A stretch of DNA of 64,000 nucleotides from Bradyrhizobium sp. ORS 285 (GTDB lineage: Bacteria; Pseudomonadota; Alphaproteobacteria; Rhizobiales; Xanthobacteraceae), in contig NZ_LT859959.1 in NCBI RefSeq assembly GCF_900176205.1, positions 5,787,001 through 5,851,000 on the forward strand. The letters run 5' to 3'. The number at the start of each line of letters is the position of its first letter. Position 1 is the stretch's first letter. Both the position numbers and the translations under genes were made by a program. Under the pieces are notes generated by a model. The model did no database searches and was not told the DNA's origin. It was given only the letters and a program-made list of their open reading frames with translations. Positions 16,947-30,499 of the stretch are shown in pieces.

Positions 16947-17841
16947 TTTCCTGTTGCACTGCAAGCAAGCCGGCGCGCTCGGAGGCGGCGAGGATCAGCG
17001 CCGCGATCCGCGCCGGCTGCTCCTCATGCGCCAAATGGCCAAGTCCATCAATGAGTTCGAGCTGCGCCTGCGGCACCAATTGGCGCACGCGGCGGGCCAC
17101 GTCGGGGGTGATGGCGTGGTCGTGCGTGGCGGCGATCAGCAGCAGCGCCGTCTTCAATTGCGGCAGGTCGCGCACCAGGGGATTGAGATCCCAGTTCGCC
17201 ATCATCTCCAGCGCGGCACCCACGTGACCGGGGCTGCCGACGAGGCGGCGATACAGCCGCTCGCCATTGGCATCGAGCGTCGAGCCGGTCGCCTTGAGCA
17301 GCCGGTGCACCGCCGCCGGATCGCGGCCGCGCCAGGCGAACAGCCGCGGCACCAGCGGGTTCAGCGCCATCATCTTGGCGAGTGGCGAGAGGAACTGCGC
17401 GGCGAGGCCGCCGAACGGCAGATAGGCGCCGTTCAGGCTGACGATCAGCTTGGGCGCGATCAGGCCATCGAGCGTCATCCGCGTGAGGATTGCCGCGCCC
17501 GCGGAATGGCCGATCGCGATCTCCGGCGTGATCGCGAGCTGCTCGCACAAGGTGGCGAGATCGCGCGACATGCCCGGGAGCGACAGCCGCTGCCAGTTCG
17601 GCGTCGAGGTGAAGCCATGGCCGGAGAGATCGGGTGCAATGATCGTGAAGTGCTTCGCCAGCAGCGGGCCGAGGTCGCGCCAGGAATGCGTCGCTGCGCC
17701 CGTGCCGTGCGCCAACAGTGCGACTGGGCCTTGGCCCATGATCTGCACATGCCAGCGAATGCCGCCGGCGTCGACGAAGCGGCTCGCGTCGCGGTTCGGC
17801 CAGGTACGGCCGTCGATGCTCCAACTCGGCTTGTCGCTCAT
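16936..17841 (-). CDS. bchO: magnesium chelatase accessory alpha/beta hydrolase BchO
   Basis: BchO-type protein (301 aa) that accompanies the Mg-chelatase of bacteriochlorophyll synthesis; its exact chemistry is not settled. N-terminal GGIRWHVQIMGQGP and LLAHGTGAATHSW with oxyanion HG, nucleophile elbow GHSAGAA, and late DGLGHLAHEEQP with the catalytic His. It lies 43 bp after another alpha/beta hydrolase. The final three sense codons are part of the crtI PpsR operator. Confidence 0.92.
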   Translation of the reverse strand: MSDKPSWSIDGRTWPNRDASRFVDAGGIRWHVQIMGQGPVALLAHGTGAATHSWRDLGPLLAKHFTIIAPDLSGHGFTSTPNWQRLSLPGMSRDLATLCEQLAITPEIAIGHSAGAAILTRMTLDGLIAPKLIVSLNGAYLPFGGLAAQFLSPLAKMMALNPLVPRLFAWRGRDPAAVHRLLKATGSTLDANGERLYRRLVGSPGHVGAALEMMANWDLNPLVRDLPQLKTALLLIAATHDHAITPDVARRVRQLVPQAQLELIDGLGHLAHEEQPARIAALILAASERAGLLAVQQEMSN

Positions 17842-17884
17842 GCCGACGACCTGTTCGGACGGCGCGCCCCCGCGCCGCTGCGGT

Positions 17885-18850
17885 TCACGCGCCGGCGGCG
17901 CGCGTCAGGAAATCATCGTAGCCCGCGACGACTTTATCAAGCTGTTCGAAATGCGGCATCGCCCCGGTCTGCATCACCTGGATGGTCCAGTTCGGCAGCC
18001 CCTCGACGGCGTGCTTGCCATGGTAGTCGACGAAATCGCCGCGCACGCCATGCACCATCCACACCGGCATCGCCAGCGTCTGGTAGAGCTTGAGGGCCTG
18101 GGCGCTGAACAGATAGCCGGAGACGAAGGAGTACGGCGCATTCTCCGCACCGGGTTGATGCGTGGTGATGTAGTCGTACTCCAGAAGGCCCTCGTCGATG
18201 TCCTTCCGGCCGAAGGTCTTCTGCAGGAAGAAGCGGATGCTCGCCCGCGACGTCAGCAGGGTGAAGAAGCCGTGCTTCCACAGCGGCACGGTGAGGATGT
18301 TGCGGACCCAGGGCATGGCCTGCGTCGTATCCTTATTGCCCGCCTTTTTGGCTGCGGCTTCAGCGCGACGGTCGAAGCCGGTCGGGCTGAGCAACGCCTG
18401 CGTGCGAAACAGGTTCGGCGCCTCGGTGCCGGCGCGCGCGGCAAACTCGCAGCTGAGCGACAGTGCGACCGCATCGATCGCGATATCCCCATGACGGCGG
18501 CGGATCTCGTTGGCGGCGAGGAGGATCGCATCGGTCATGATGCGCGGCGTGTAGATGCGGTCGACGCGGTCCGACAGGCCGAAGCCGGGCAGATCGAGCG
18601 CATAGACCGGGCGCGTTGCGCGATAATGCTCGAACAGCGGCCTCATCTCGTAAGCAGTGGCTGCGGCGTTGACGCTGTGGATCAAGAGCAGCGGGCGCTC
18701 GGGGGAGCCGGTGGGACCATCGGCATAGCAGGTGATCCGGCCGGTGCGCGCATCGGTAAGCTCGAAAAGCGGCGCATCGAGCGGCGGGGGCATGCTCGGG
18801 GCACGCGTGTCAGCCGCATGATCACTCTGGGTGGTCGAGGCGACCTGCAT
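17885..18850 (-). CDS. alpha/beta hydrolase inserted between bchD and bchO
   Basis: 321 aa, start at 18850 after ACAGGAG (8 nt). The alpha/beta hydrolase fold shows in the LLLIHSVNAAATAYEM oxyanion region, YALDLPGFGLSDR, a nucleophile elbow ALSLS (Ala and Ser in place of the usual glycines), and MPHFEQLD with the probable catalytic His. The region after the elbow forms a long lid with MPWVRNILTVPLWKHG. It is co-directional with bchI and bchD and precedes bchO. It is only distantly similar to BchO by eye. A role in pigment metabolism, for example as an esterase or chelatase partner, is inferred only from position. Confidence 0.75.
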   Translation of the reverse strand: MQVASTTQSDHAADTRAPSMPPPLDAPLFELTDARTGRITCYADGPTGSPERPLLLIHSVNAAATAYEMRPLFEHYRATRPVYALDLPGFGLSDRVDRIYTPRIMTDAILLAANEIRRRHGDIAIDAVALSLSCEFAARAGTEAPNLFRTQALLSPTGFDRRAEAAAKKAGNKDTTQAMPWVRNILTVPLWKHGFFTLLTSRASIRFFLQKTFGRKDIDEGLLEYDYITTHQPGAENAPYSFVSGYLFSAQALKLYQTLAMPVWMVHGVRGDFVDYHGKHAVEGLPNWTIQVMQTGAMPHFEQLDKVVAGYDDFLTRAAGA

Positions 18851-18983
18851 GGCGTGCTCCTGTGTGACGATGTCGTGTCGAAGGCCGCGATCATGCCGCC
18901 GAGAGACCGGGCGAGCATAACGATGACCGGACCGCTTGTCAGTCACCGTTGGGAACGCCGCTTGACGGCGCGTGTTCCACCGC

Positions 18984-20723
18984 TCAGCCGCGAGCGGCCT
19001 GCGCCGTCACCGCCTGTGACAGCCGCGTGGCGTCGGCATGGGGCAGCGCGATGTAACGTGCCTGCATCGCGCCGGCGAGCTGCGCCGCTTTGTCCTGCGG
19101 GCGCGGCGAGGAATCGACCAGCACGACGGGGATGCCGGTGAGCGCGAGCTGTTTGGCGGCGACCAGTGCCTCCGCCTCGGCCTCGCTGCGGCCACCGCCG
19201 TCGCGTGCGACATTGGCGCGGCCGTCGGTCATCAGCACGATGGTCGGCGCCTGGCCCTTCGCTTTCACGGCGAGCGCCAACTCGGTCGCGGCGAAGATCG
19301 CCGCCGACAGCGGGGTGCCACCGCCGCCGGGCAGGCCCGCGAGGCTGCGCTTGGCCCGCGTCAGCGACCGCGTCGGCGGCAGCAGCAGTTCGGCAGACTT
19401 ACCGCGAAACGCGATCAGCGCCACCTCGTCGCGGCGGATGTAGCATTCGGCAAGCAGCAGCTCGACCGCGCCCTTCACTTCGGCCAGCCGCTGCAAGGCG
19501 GATGAGCCGGAGGCATCGACGACGAAGATCGTCGTCGTGCCCGAGCGCTGCTTGAAGCGGGTGATGCGGATGTCGTCCTTGTGCACCATCAGCCGGCCGG
19601 TCTTGCCCGCACGTTGCGCCCGCCGCCGCAACGGCTGCCACGGCGCCGCCGCGCGCAACGTTTCGAGCACGTTGAGCCGCGCGCCGGCGCGCCACTCGCC
19701 GCGCCGCGCGCCGATGGGACGGCCGCGCTTCGGCGCCTTCTGCGCATTGCCCTGCCGGCCCGCGCTGCCCGATCGCGCCCGCATCGTGCGCTCGTCCTGC
19801 AGGCGCTTCAACAGATCGGCGGGAATGGCGGCCTGCGCCGCTTCGAGCACGCGATCTTCGAGGCGACCGTCATTGCTGCGATCGTCCTCCGCGCTGTCGG
19901 GTTGATCGTTCTGCGGCTCCGGTGCCTCGTTGCTTTCGGTGTTGTCGTCCGTCGCCGGCAGCCGGGTGGCGCGGGGCGCCAGCACCAACCGCGCGGCGCA
20001 GGCGATGTGCGCTTCAGCAACGGCAAGCTCACCGTCGAGGGCCGCGGCGATGCGGGCCACACGACAGGCCAGCAACGGCGCGCGCAGCGAGTCGATGCCG
20101 AGCGCCACCGCCGTCGTCGTCAGCGCGGCGATGGCGTCGTCGGACACACGGACCTTCGGCAGCAGCGCGCGCGCTGCGACGATATCCGACGATTTGAACA
20201 GACATTCGCCCAGGTCGGCGCGCGCGACGGTGCCGAGATCGAGATGGCAGGCCAAGCGAGCCGCCAAGGCCGGCGGCACGCGCTCATCACCGATGCCCTC
20301 ATCGAGCGCGATCAGGCCGAATCGAGCCGGCGCGCGCAGCGACAGGCCATCGCGCTCGATGCTGACAGCTCCGGTGTCGAGCGCACCACAGAGATGGGCG
20401 ACTGCAGAGGGCGCCATGCGCTCGGCCATCACGGCGATCAGCACGCCGCCATCGGCTTCGGCGAGCAGGCCGCGCTGCATCACCGGACGTCCCGCCTGCA
20501 AGGTGGCCGCGAGATCGAGCCCGCCGAGCAGGCGATCGTCCGAGATCGACGGCGGCAGCTTGCGCAGCTGCACCGACGCTGGCATCAGCTCGCGCAACAG
20601 CTCCAGCCATTGCTCTCGCACCGGACCTGCTCCGGCGCGCAACAGTACCGACGCGGTTGGATCAATCGCGGCGAGCGCGGCCGCGATGACAGCATCGGCC
20701 CAGATCGCGGCGCCGTCGCTCAC
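18984..20723 (-). CDS. bchD: magnesium chelatase subunit D
   Basis: AAA+/VWA subunit (579 aa) of Mg-protoporphyrin chelatase. The degenerate N-terminal AAA+ part is followed by an acidic Pro-rich linker (around NTESNEAPEPQNDQPDSAED). The C-terminal VWA domain has a MIDAS DASGSS and MTDGRANVARDG. It overlaps bchI by 4 bp (ATGA). The order bchI-D then hydrolases resembles bchIDO of other purple bacteria. Confidence 0.95.
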   Translation of the reverse strand: MSDGAAIWADAVIAAALAAIDPTASVLLRAGAGPVREQWLELLRELMPASVQLRKLPPSISDDRLLGGLDLAATLQAGRPVMQRGLLAEADGGVLIAVMAERMAPSAVAHLCGALDTGAVSIERDGLSLRAPARFGLIALDEGIGDERVPPALAARLACHLDLGTVARADLGECLFKSSDIVAARALLPKVRVSDDAIAALTTTAVALGIDSLRAPLLACRVARIAAALDGELAVAEAHIACAARLVLAPRATRLPATDDNTESNEAPEPQNDQPDSAEDDRSNDGRLEDRVLEAAQAAIPADLLKRLQDERTMRARSGSAGRQGNAQKAPKRGRPIGARRGEWRAGARLNVLETLRAAAPWQPLRRRAQRAGKTGRLMVHKDDIRITRFKQRSGTTTIFVVDASGSSALQRLAEVKGAVELLLAECYIRRDEVALIAFRGKSAELLLPPTRSLTRAKRSLAGLPGGGGTPLSAAIFAATELALAVKAKGQAPTIVLMTDGRANVARDGGGRSEAEAEALVAAKQLALTGIPVVLVDSSPRPQDKAAQLAGAMQARYIALPHADATRLSQAVTAQAARG

Positions 20724-21766
20724 GATGCGAACAGCTCGGCGAGCGCGCGCTCGACCCGCACCGAGGAGCCGGAATCGTCGAGCGGATTGCGCCGGAGTCT
20801 GTGCCGCAACGCCATCGGCGCGACCGTCTTGAGATGGCCGTCATCAACCGTCCTGGCGCCATCGAGCGCCGCGGCTGCGCGCGCCGCGCGCATCAAAGTG
20901 AGCTCGCCGCGCAGGCCATCAGTGCCGAGCGCCATGCACAGCCGCGCCGCGTTCTCCATCTCGCGATCGGCGACCTTGACCGAGCCGATGTGCTCGCGCG
21001 CCGCGAGGATGCGCTTACGCTGCTTGGCTTCCTCCTTCTCCCAATGCGCGACGAAGGCCGCCGAATCCGTCTCGAAGGCGTCGCGCCGCTTAATCACCTC
21101 GATCCGCGTCGGCAGATCGCCAGGCGTCTTCACCTCGACCGAGAGCCCGAAACGATCCAACAGTTGCGGCCGCAACTCACCCTCCTCCGGATTGCCGGTG
21201 CCGACCAGCACGAGGCGCGCGGGATGGCGGATGCTGAGGCCGTCGCGCTCGACCACGTTCTCGCCGGATGCGGCGACGTCGAGCAGCAGATCGACGAGAT
21301 GATCCTCCAACAGGTTGACCTCGTCGATGTAGAGGAAGCCGCGGTTGGCACGCGCTAGCAGACCGGGCTCGAACGATTTCTCGCCATGGGCCAGCGCGCG
21401 CTCGAGATCCAGCGCGCCGACGACGCGGTCCTCGGTGGCGCCGAGCGGGAGGTCGATCACCGGCACGGGCACCTCATGCGCTTTTAGCGCGGCCGGCTTC
21501 TTGCCCTTGCCGCTCGGCTTCGAGCGCGCGCGGCATTCGGCGCATTGCCCGGCGGCATCGGCCGGGTCGCATTGATAGGGACAACCGACCACGGCGCTCA
21601 TCGGCGGCAGCAGCGCGGCGAGCGCGCGCACCGCCGTGGACTTGCCGGCGCCGCGGTCGCCGAAGGCGAGCACGCCGCCGACCTTGGGATCGACGGCGGC
21701 GATCATCAGCGCCAGCTTCATCTCGTCCTGGCCGACGATGGCCGAGAACGGAAAGGCTATTCCCAT
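20720..21766 (-). CDS. bchI: magnesium chelatase ATPase subunit I
   Basis: AAA+ motor (348 aa) of Mg-chelatase. It has FPFSAIVGQDEMK, Walker A GDRGAGKS, the Cys-rich insertion CPYQC...CAEC, Walker B FLYIDEVNLL and the sensor VGTGNPEEGELRPQLLDRFG. The ATG at 21766 follows AGGGGA; the frame stays open to 21817. It is 82 bp from the hutU stop on the same strand, with no TGT-N12-ACA in that gap, so its promoter is weak, PpsR-independent or read through from hut. Confidence 0.96.
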   Translation of the reverse strand: MGIAFPFSAIVGQDEMKLALMIAAVDPKVGGVLAFGDRGAGKSTAVRALAALLPPMSAVVGCPYQCDPADAAGQCAECRARSKPSGKGKKPAALKAHEVPVPVIDLPLGATEDRVVGALDLERALAHGEKSFEPGLLARANRGFLYIDEVNLLEDHLVDLLLDVAASGENVVERDGLSIRHPARLVLVGTGNPEEGELRPQLLDRFGLSVEVKTPGDLPTRIEVIKRRDAFETDSAAFVAHWEKEEAKQRKRILAAREHIGSVKVADREMENAARLCMALGTDGLRGELTLMRAARAAAALDGARTVDDGHLKTVAPMALRHRLRRNPLDDSGSSVRVERALAELFAS

Positions 21767-21848
21767 GAGCGTCCCCTGCATCGCGGCATCTCGGCCGCGT
21801 TGGCAGCATGAGACCACAATCAGGGGCCGCTCTTCAACCCGTCAACGG

Positions 21849-23519
21849 TTAACGGCTGAGGCTCGGCAGATCGAGCCCGCTGGCCTCGGCACAGGCGATA
21901 GCGTCGTCGTAGCCGGCGTCGGCATGGCGCATCACGCCGGTCGCCGGATCATTCCAAAGCACGCGCTCCAGCCGCCGCGCCGCATCGTCCGTGCCGTCGG
22001 CGACGATCACCATGCCCGCATGCTGCGAATAGCCGATGCCGACGCCGCCGCCATGATGCAGCGACACCCAGGTCGCGCCGCTGGCGCAATTGAGCAGCGC
22101 GTTCAAGAGCGGCCAGTCCGACACCGCGTCCGAGCCGTCCTTCATCGCCTCGGTCTCGCGGTTCGGGCTCGCGACCGAGCCGGAATCGAGATGATCGCGG
22201 CCGATCACGATGGGCGCCTTCAGCTCGCCGCGCGCCACCATCTCGTTGAAGGCGAGGCCGAGGCGATGCCGGTCGCCGAGCCCGACCCAGCAGATCCGCG
22301 CCGGCAGGCCCTGGAACTTGATGCGCTGCCTGGCCATGTCGAGCCAGTTGTGAAGGTGCTTGTTGTCGGGCAGCAACTCCTTCACCTTGGCGTCGGTCTT
22401 GTAGATGTCCTCGGGATCGCCCGACAAAGCCGCCCAGCGGAACGGGCCGATGCCGCGGCAGAACAGCGGTCGGATATAAGCCGGCACGAAGCCCGGGAAA
22501 TCGAACGCGTTGGCGAGGCCCATGTCCTGCGCCATCTGGCGGATGTTGTTGCCGTAGTCGAGCGTCGGAATGCCCATGGCGTGGAAATCCAGCATCGCCT
22601 GCACGTGGCCGACCATCGAGGTCTTCGACGCCTGCTCGACGGCTTTTGGATCAGAGGCGCGCTTGGCTTCCCATTCGGCGAGCGTCCAGCCCTTCGGCAG
22701 ATAGCCGTTGATCGGATCGTGCGCGCTGGTCTGGTCGGTGACGATGTCCGGACGGACGCCACGGCGCACGAGTTCGGGGAAGATCTCCGCGGCGTTGCCG
22801 AGCAGGCCGACGGACACCGCCTTCTTGGTCTTGGCTGCTTCCGCCATCAGGGCCAGCGCTTCGTCGAGCGAGGACGCCTGGCGATCGAGATAACCGGTGC
22901 GCAGCCGCATCTCGATGCGGCTCGGCTGGCATTCGACCGCCAGCATCGAGGCGCCGGCCATCGTCGCGGCCAGCGGCTGCGCGCCGCCCATGCCGCCGAG
23001 GCCCGCGGTGAGAATCCACTTGCCGGCGAGATCGCCATTGTAGTGGCGGCGGCCGACCTCCACGAACGTCTCGTAGGTGCCCTGCACGATGCCCTGGCTG
23101 CCGATGTAGATCCAGGAGCCAGCCGTCATCTGGCCGTACATCATCAGGCCCATTTTATCGAGCGCGTTGAAGTGATCGAGCGTCGCCCAATGCGGCACGA
23201 TGTTGGAGTTGGCGATCAGCACGCGCGGCGCGTCCGGATGCGTGCGGAAGATGCCGACCGGCTTGCCGGACTGCACGACCAGGGTCTGATCCGCTTCCAG
23301 CTTGCGCAAGCTGGCGACGATGCGATCAAAGCTGTCCCAGTCGCGCGCGGCGCGGCCGATGCCGCCATAGACGATCAGCTCGCTCGGCTTCTCGGCCACG
23401 TCGGGATCGAGATTGTTCATCAGCATGCGCAACGGCGCTTCGGTGAGCCAGCTCTTGGCGCTGATGTCGCTGCCACGGGGGGCGCGGATCACCCGTTCAT
23501 TGTCGAGACGTCGGTTCAT
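21849..23519 (-). CDS. hutU: urocanate hydratase
   Basis: NAD-dependent urocanase (556 aa), step 2 of histidine degradation, giving imidazolone propionate. Recognisable segments are [17 protein letters not shown], the glycine-rich [23 protein letters not shown], the active-site [12 protein letters not shown] with its Cys, and [17 protein letters not shown]. It follows hutH by 9 bp in the hutI-H-U operon. Confidence 0.98.
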   Translation of the reverse strand: MNRRLDNERVIRAPRGSDISAKSWLTEAPLRMLMNNLDPDVAEKPSELIVYGGIGRAARDWDSFDRIVASLRKLEADQTLVVQSGKPVGIFRTHPDAPRVLIANSNIVPHWATLDHFNALDKMGLMMYGQMTAGSWIYIGSQGIVQGTYETFVEVGRRHYNGDLAGKWILTAGLGGMGGAQPLAATMAGASMLAVECQPSRIEMRLRTGYLDRQASSLDEALALMAEAAKTKKAVSVGLLGNAAEIFPELVRRGVRPDIVTDQTSAHDPINGYLPKGWTLAEWEAKRASDPKAVEQASKTSMVGHVQAMLDFHAMGIPTLDYGNNIRQMAQDMGLANAFDFPGFVPAYIRPLFCRGIGPFRWAALSGDPEDIYKTDAKVKELLPDNKHLHNWLDMARQRIKFQGLPARICWVGLGDRHRLGLAFNEMVARGELKAPIVIGRDHLDSGSVASPNRETEAMKDGSDAVSDWPLLNALLNCASGATWVSLHHGGGVGIGYSQHAGMVIVADGTDDAARRLERVLWNDPATGVMRHADAGYDDAIACAEASGLDLPSLSR

Positions 23520-23528
23520 GGGTCCCTC

Positions 23529-27730
<4,202 letters not shown>

Positions 27731-27734
<4 letters not shown>

Positions 27735-28468
27735 GCCTCGCCGAGGATCGGACCAAGCCGGGCGCCGGCACGCTCTACAAGACGATCCGGCAGGACATCG
27801 AGCGCCGTATCCTCACCGGCGAATGGCCGCCGGGCCACCGCATCCCGTTCGAACACGAGTTCATGGAGCACTATGGCTGCTCACGCATGACCGTGAACAA
27901 GGCGCTGTCCGAGCTCGCGCAGGCCGACCTGATCGAGCGGCGACGCCGTGCCGGCACCTTCGTGCGGCGGCCGCAATTCCTGTCGGCGGTGTTGAAGATC
28001 CCGGACATTCGTGCCGAGATCGGCGCGCTCGGGCGCACCTATGGTTATGAGCTCATCTCATCGGCACGCCGCAGCGCGAATGCGGCCGATCGCGAGCGGC
28101 TCGGCGTGAAGACGCCGTGCAAGGTCATCGCGATCCGCTGCCGCCATAGCGCCGACAACCTGCCGTTCGCGCTTGAAGATCGTCTGATCGATCTCGACGC
28201 CGTGCCCGACGCAGCAAAAGCGAACTTCAAAGTCGACCCGCCAGGCTCATGGCTGCTGCATCACGTGCCCTGGACCGAGGCGGAGCATGCGATCAGCGCG
28301 ATCGTTGCGGACGATGCAATTGCCGAAGGCCTTGGCATCGCCGAAGGTGCGCCCTGCCTCGTCATCGAGCGCCACACCTGGCGGCAGGGGCGCCCCCTCA
28401 CCGCTGTCAGGCTGGTCTATCCCGGTGAACAACACCGCTTGGTGGCGCGGTTCAGAGGCAGCGAATGA
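27731..28468 (+). CDS. hutC: histidine utilisation repressor
   Basis: GntR-family repressor (245 aa). The N-terminal winged HTH spans about residues 14-80, with FEHEFMEHYGCSRMTVNKAL as recognition region. A UTRA ligand domain follows (from about residue 95 to the C-terminus, with PWTEAEHAISA typical of HutC). Urocanate is the known inducer of the family. It is translationally coupled to hutF and would bind the operator at 26325-26334. Confidence 0.94.
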
Positions 28469-28581
28469 GAGATGCGTGGTCTGAGCACGAGATTTGCAAG
28501 AGCGGCAACGAACACGCCGGAACATTTGCGGTCCTCGGGGACCACACCGACACCTCGTTTCAACAGCAAAGGATGATGACG

Positions 28582-29526
28582 ATGCGCAAACTTGGACTGC
28601 TCGCTCTGACGGCTGCACTGCTGGCCTCGACCACGGCTTTCGCTGATGACGTCAAGGTCGGCATCGGCATTTCCGGCTGGACCGGCTTTGCGCCGCTGAC
28701 GCTGGCGAAGGAAGCCGGCATCTTCAAGAAGAACGGACTCGACGTCACCATCAAGAAGATCCCGCAGAAGGATCGCCACCTCGCGATCGCCGCAGGCGAC
28801 GTGCAGTGCGCCGCGACCACCGTGGAGACCTGGATCTCCTGGAACGCCAACGGCGTCGCCACCAAGCAGATCTTCCAGCTCGACAAGAGCTACGGCGCGG
28901 ACGGCATGGTCGTCCGGAACGACATCGCCGCGATCAAGGACCTGAAGGGCAAGACGGTCGCCGCGTCCGCGCCGGGCACCTCGCCCTATTTCGGGCTGGC
29001 CTGGATGCTGAAGAAGAACGGGCTGACGGTGAAGGACGTCACCGTCGTCAACATGGAGCCTGGCCCGGCAGCGCAGGCGTTCGTCGCCGGCCAGAACGAT
29101 GCGGCGATGACCTATGAGCCGTATCTGTCGACGGTGCGTGCCGCGCCGGACAAGGGCAAGATCATCGCCACCACGCTGGATTATCCGATGGTGATGGACA
29201 CGTTCGGCTGCACGCCGAAGTTTCTCACGGAGAACCCGAAGGCCGCCAAGGCGCTCGCCGACAGCTACTACGAGGCGCTCGACATGATCGCCAAGGACCA
29301 GGCCAAGGCCTATGAGATCATGGGCGCCGACGTGAAGCAGAGCGGCGAGCAGTTCGGCAACTCCGCCAAGTACCTCCGCTGGCAGGACAAGGCCGCGAGC
29401 CAGAAGTTCTTCGAGACCGAGTTCAAGACCTTCAACAAGGATGCGGCCGAGCTGCTGCTCGAAGTCGGCATCATCAAGCAGATTCCGAATGTCGAGGATC
29501 TGTATGATGCGAGCTTCATCAAGTAG
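28582..29526 (+). CDS. NitT/TauT-type ABC transporter substrate-binding protein
   Basis: Periplasmic binding protein (314 aa) with a signal peptide (MRKLGLLALTAALLASTTAFA, cleavage near residue 21). The SsuA/TauA-like fold shows in SGWTGFAPLTLAKEAGIFKKNG and the later DLKGKTVAASAPGTSP segment. I chose the ATG at 28582, preceded by AAAGGA; two ATGs at 28573 and 28576 are also open. It follows hutC by 113 bp in the same direction as hutF-hutC. A histidine-pathway compound such as urocanate is a plausible but unproven substrate. Confidence 0.88.
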   Translation: MRKLGLLALTAALLASTTAFADDVKVGIGISGWTGFAPLTLAKEAGIFKKNGLDVTIKKIPQKDRHLAIAAGDVQCAATTVETWISWNANGVATKQIFQLDKSYGADGMVVRNDIAAIKDLKGKTVAASAPGTSPYFGLAWMLKKNGLTVKDVTVVNMEPGPAAQAFVAGQNDAAMTYEPYLSTVRAAPDKGKIIATTLDYPMVMDTFGCTPKFLTENPKAAKALADSYYEALDMIAKDQAKAYEIMGADVKQSGEQFGNSAKYLRWQDKAASQKFFETEFKTFNKDAAELLLEVGIIKQIPNVEDLYDASFIK

Positions 29527-29551
29527 ACGCGAAGTTCGCTCGTTGTAGAGT

Positions 29552-29634
29552 CGTCATTGCGAGCGAAGCGAAGCAATCCAGGGGCCCAGGGTGCGACCCT
29601 GGATTGCTTCGTCGCTTCGCTCCTCGCAATGACG
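29552..29634. repeat. dispersed hairpin repeat C, copy 1
   Basis: CGTCATTGCGAGCGAAGCG on the left, its inverse CTCGCAATGACG on the right, and AGCAATCCAG/CTGGATTGCT inside, forming a long imperfect stem. A second copy is at 61745-61820. It lies between the binding protein and the permease gene, so it may set their relative expression. Confidence 0.85.
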
Positions 29635-29722
29635 ATGTGGATGCAGACTGCCCCAAACGAGTCCGCCCACTCTGGATCCAGTCTCCTCGAACGACCTGCA
29701 CCAGCCCACGAAAGCCCTCTCC

Positions 29723-30499
29723 GTGATCCGACCTCTCGACCCCGTCAGCGCCAGATCCCGAACAGCGCTCGGCCTCGCCTCCTTCGTGCTTTTCGTCGCC
29801 GCGTGGTCGCTGGCGACGTTCGGCGGCTACGTGTCGAAGACCTTCCTCGCCGATCCGCTGACGATGGTGCGCGAGGGCTGGGACCTTCTGGTCAAGTTCG
29901 GCTTCCTCTACGACATCGGCATGACGGTCTGGCGCGTCGTCGGCGGCTTCGTGCTCGCGGCTGCGATCGCCGTGCCGCTCGGCCTGCTGATGGGTGCCTA
30001 CAAGCCGATCGAGGCGTTCCTCGAGCCGTTCGTCTCGTTCGCGCGCTACCTGCCCGCCTCCGCCTTCATTCCGCTCCTGATCCTGTGGGCCGGCATCGGC
30101 GAGTTGCAGAAGCTCTTGATCATCTTCATCGGCTCGGTGTTCCAGATCATCCTGATGATCACCGTGACGGTTGGCAACACGCGGCGCGATCTCGTCGAAG
30201 CCGCCTATACGCTCGGCGCCAGCGATCGCGGCATCATCGCCCGCGTGCTGCTGCCGTCGGCTGCGCCTGATATCGCCGAGGTCCTGCGCCTCGTGCTCGG
30301 CTGGGCCTGGACCTACGTCATTGTCGCCGAGCTGATCGGCTCGTCCTCCGGCATCGGCCACATGATCACCGACAGCCAGGCGCTGCTCAACACCGGGCAG
30401 ATCATCTTCGGCATCATCATCATCGGCCTGATCGGGCTGATCTCCGACTTCTTGTTCAAGGCGTTCAACGCCTGGCTGTTCCCGTGGAAGCTCGCATGA
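29723..30499 (+). CDS. NitT/TauT-type ABC transporter permease
   Basis: Inner-membrane permease (258 aa) with about six membrane segments. The EAA-type loop is RRDLVEAAYTLGASDRGI. A GTG start at 29723 is used; the ribosome site is weak. It is separated from the binding protein by a 196-bp gap containing a hairpin repeat, and overlaps the ATPase gene by ATGA. Confidence 0.92.
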   Translation: MIRPLDPVSARSRTALGLASFVLFVAAWSLATFGGYVSKTFLADPLTMVREGWDLLVKFGFLYDIGMTVWRVVGGFVLAAAIAVPLGLLMGAYKPIEAFLEPFVSFARYLPASAFIPLLILWAGIGELQKLLIIFIGSVFQIILMITVTVGNTRRDLVEAAYTLGASDRGIIARVLLPSAAPDIAEVLRLVLGWAWTYVIVAELIGSSSGIGHMITDSQALLNTGQIIFGIIIIGLIGLISDFLFKAFNAWLFPWKLA

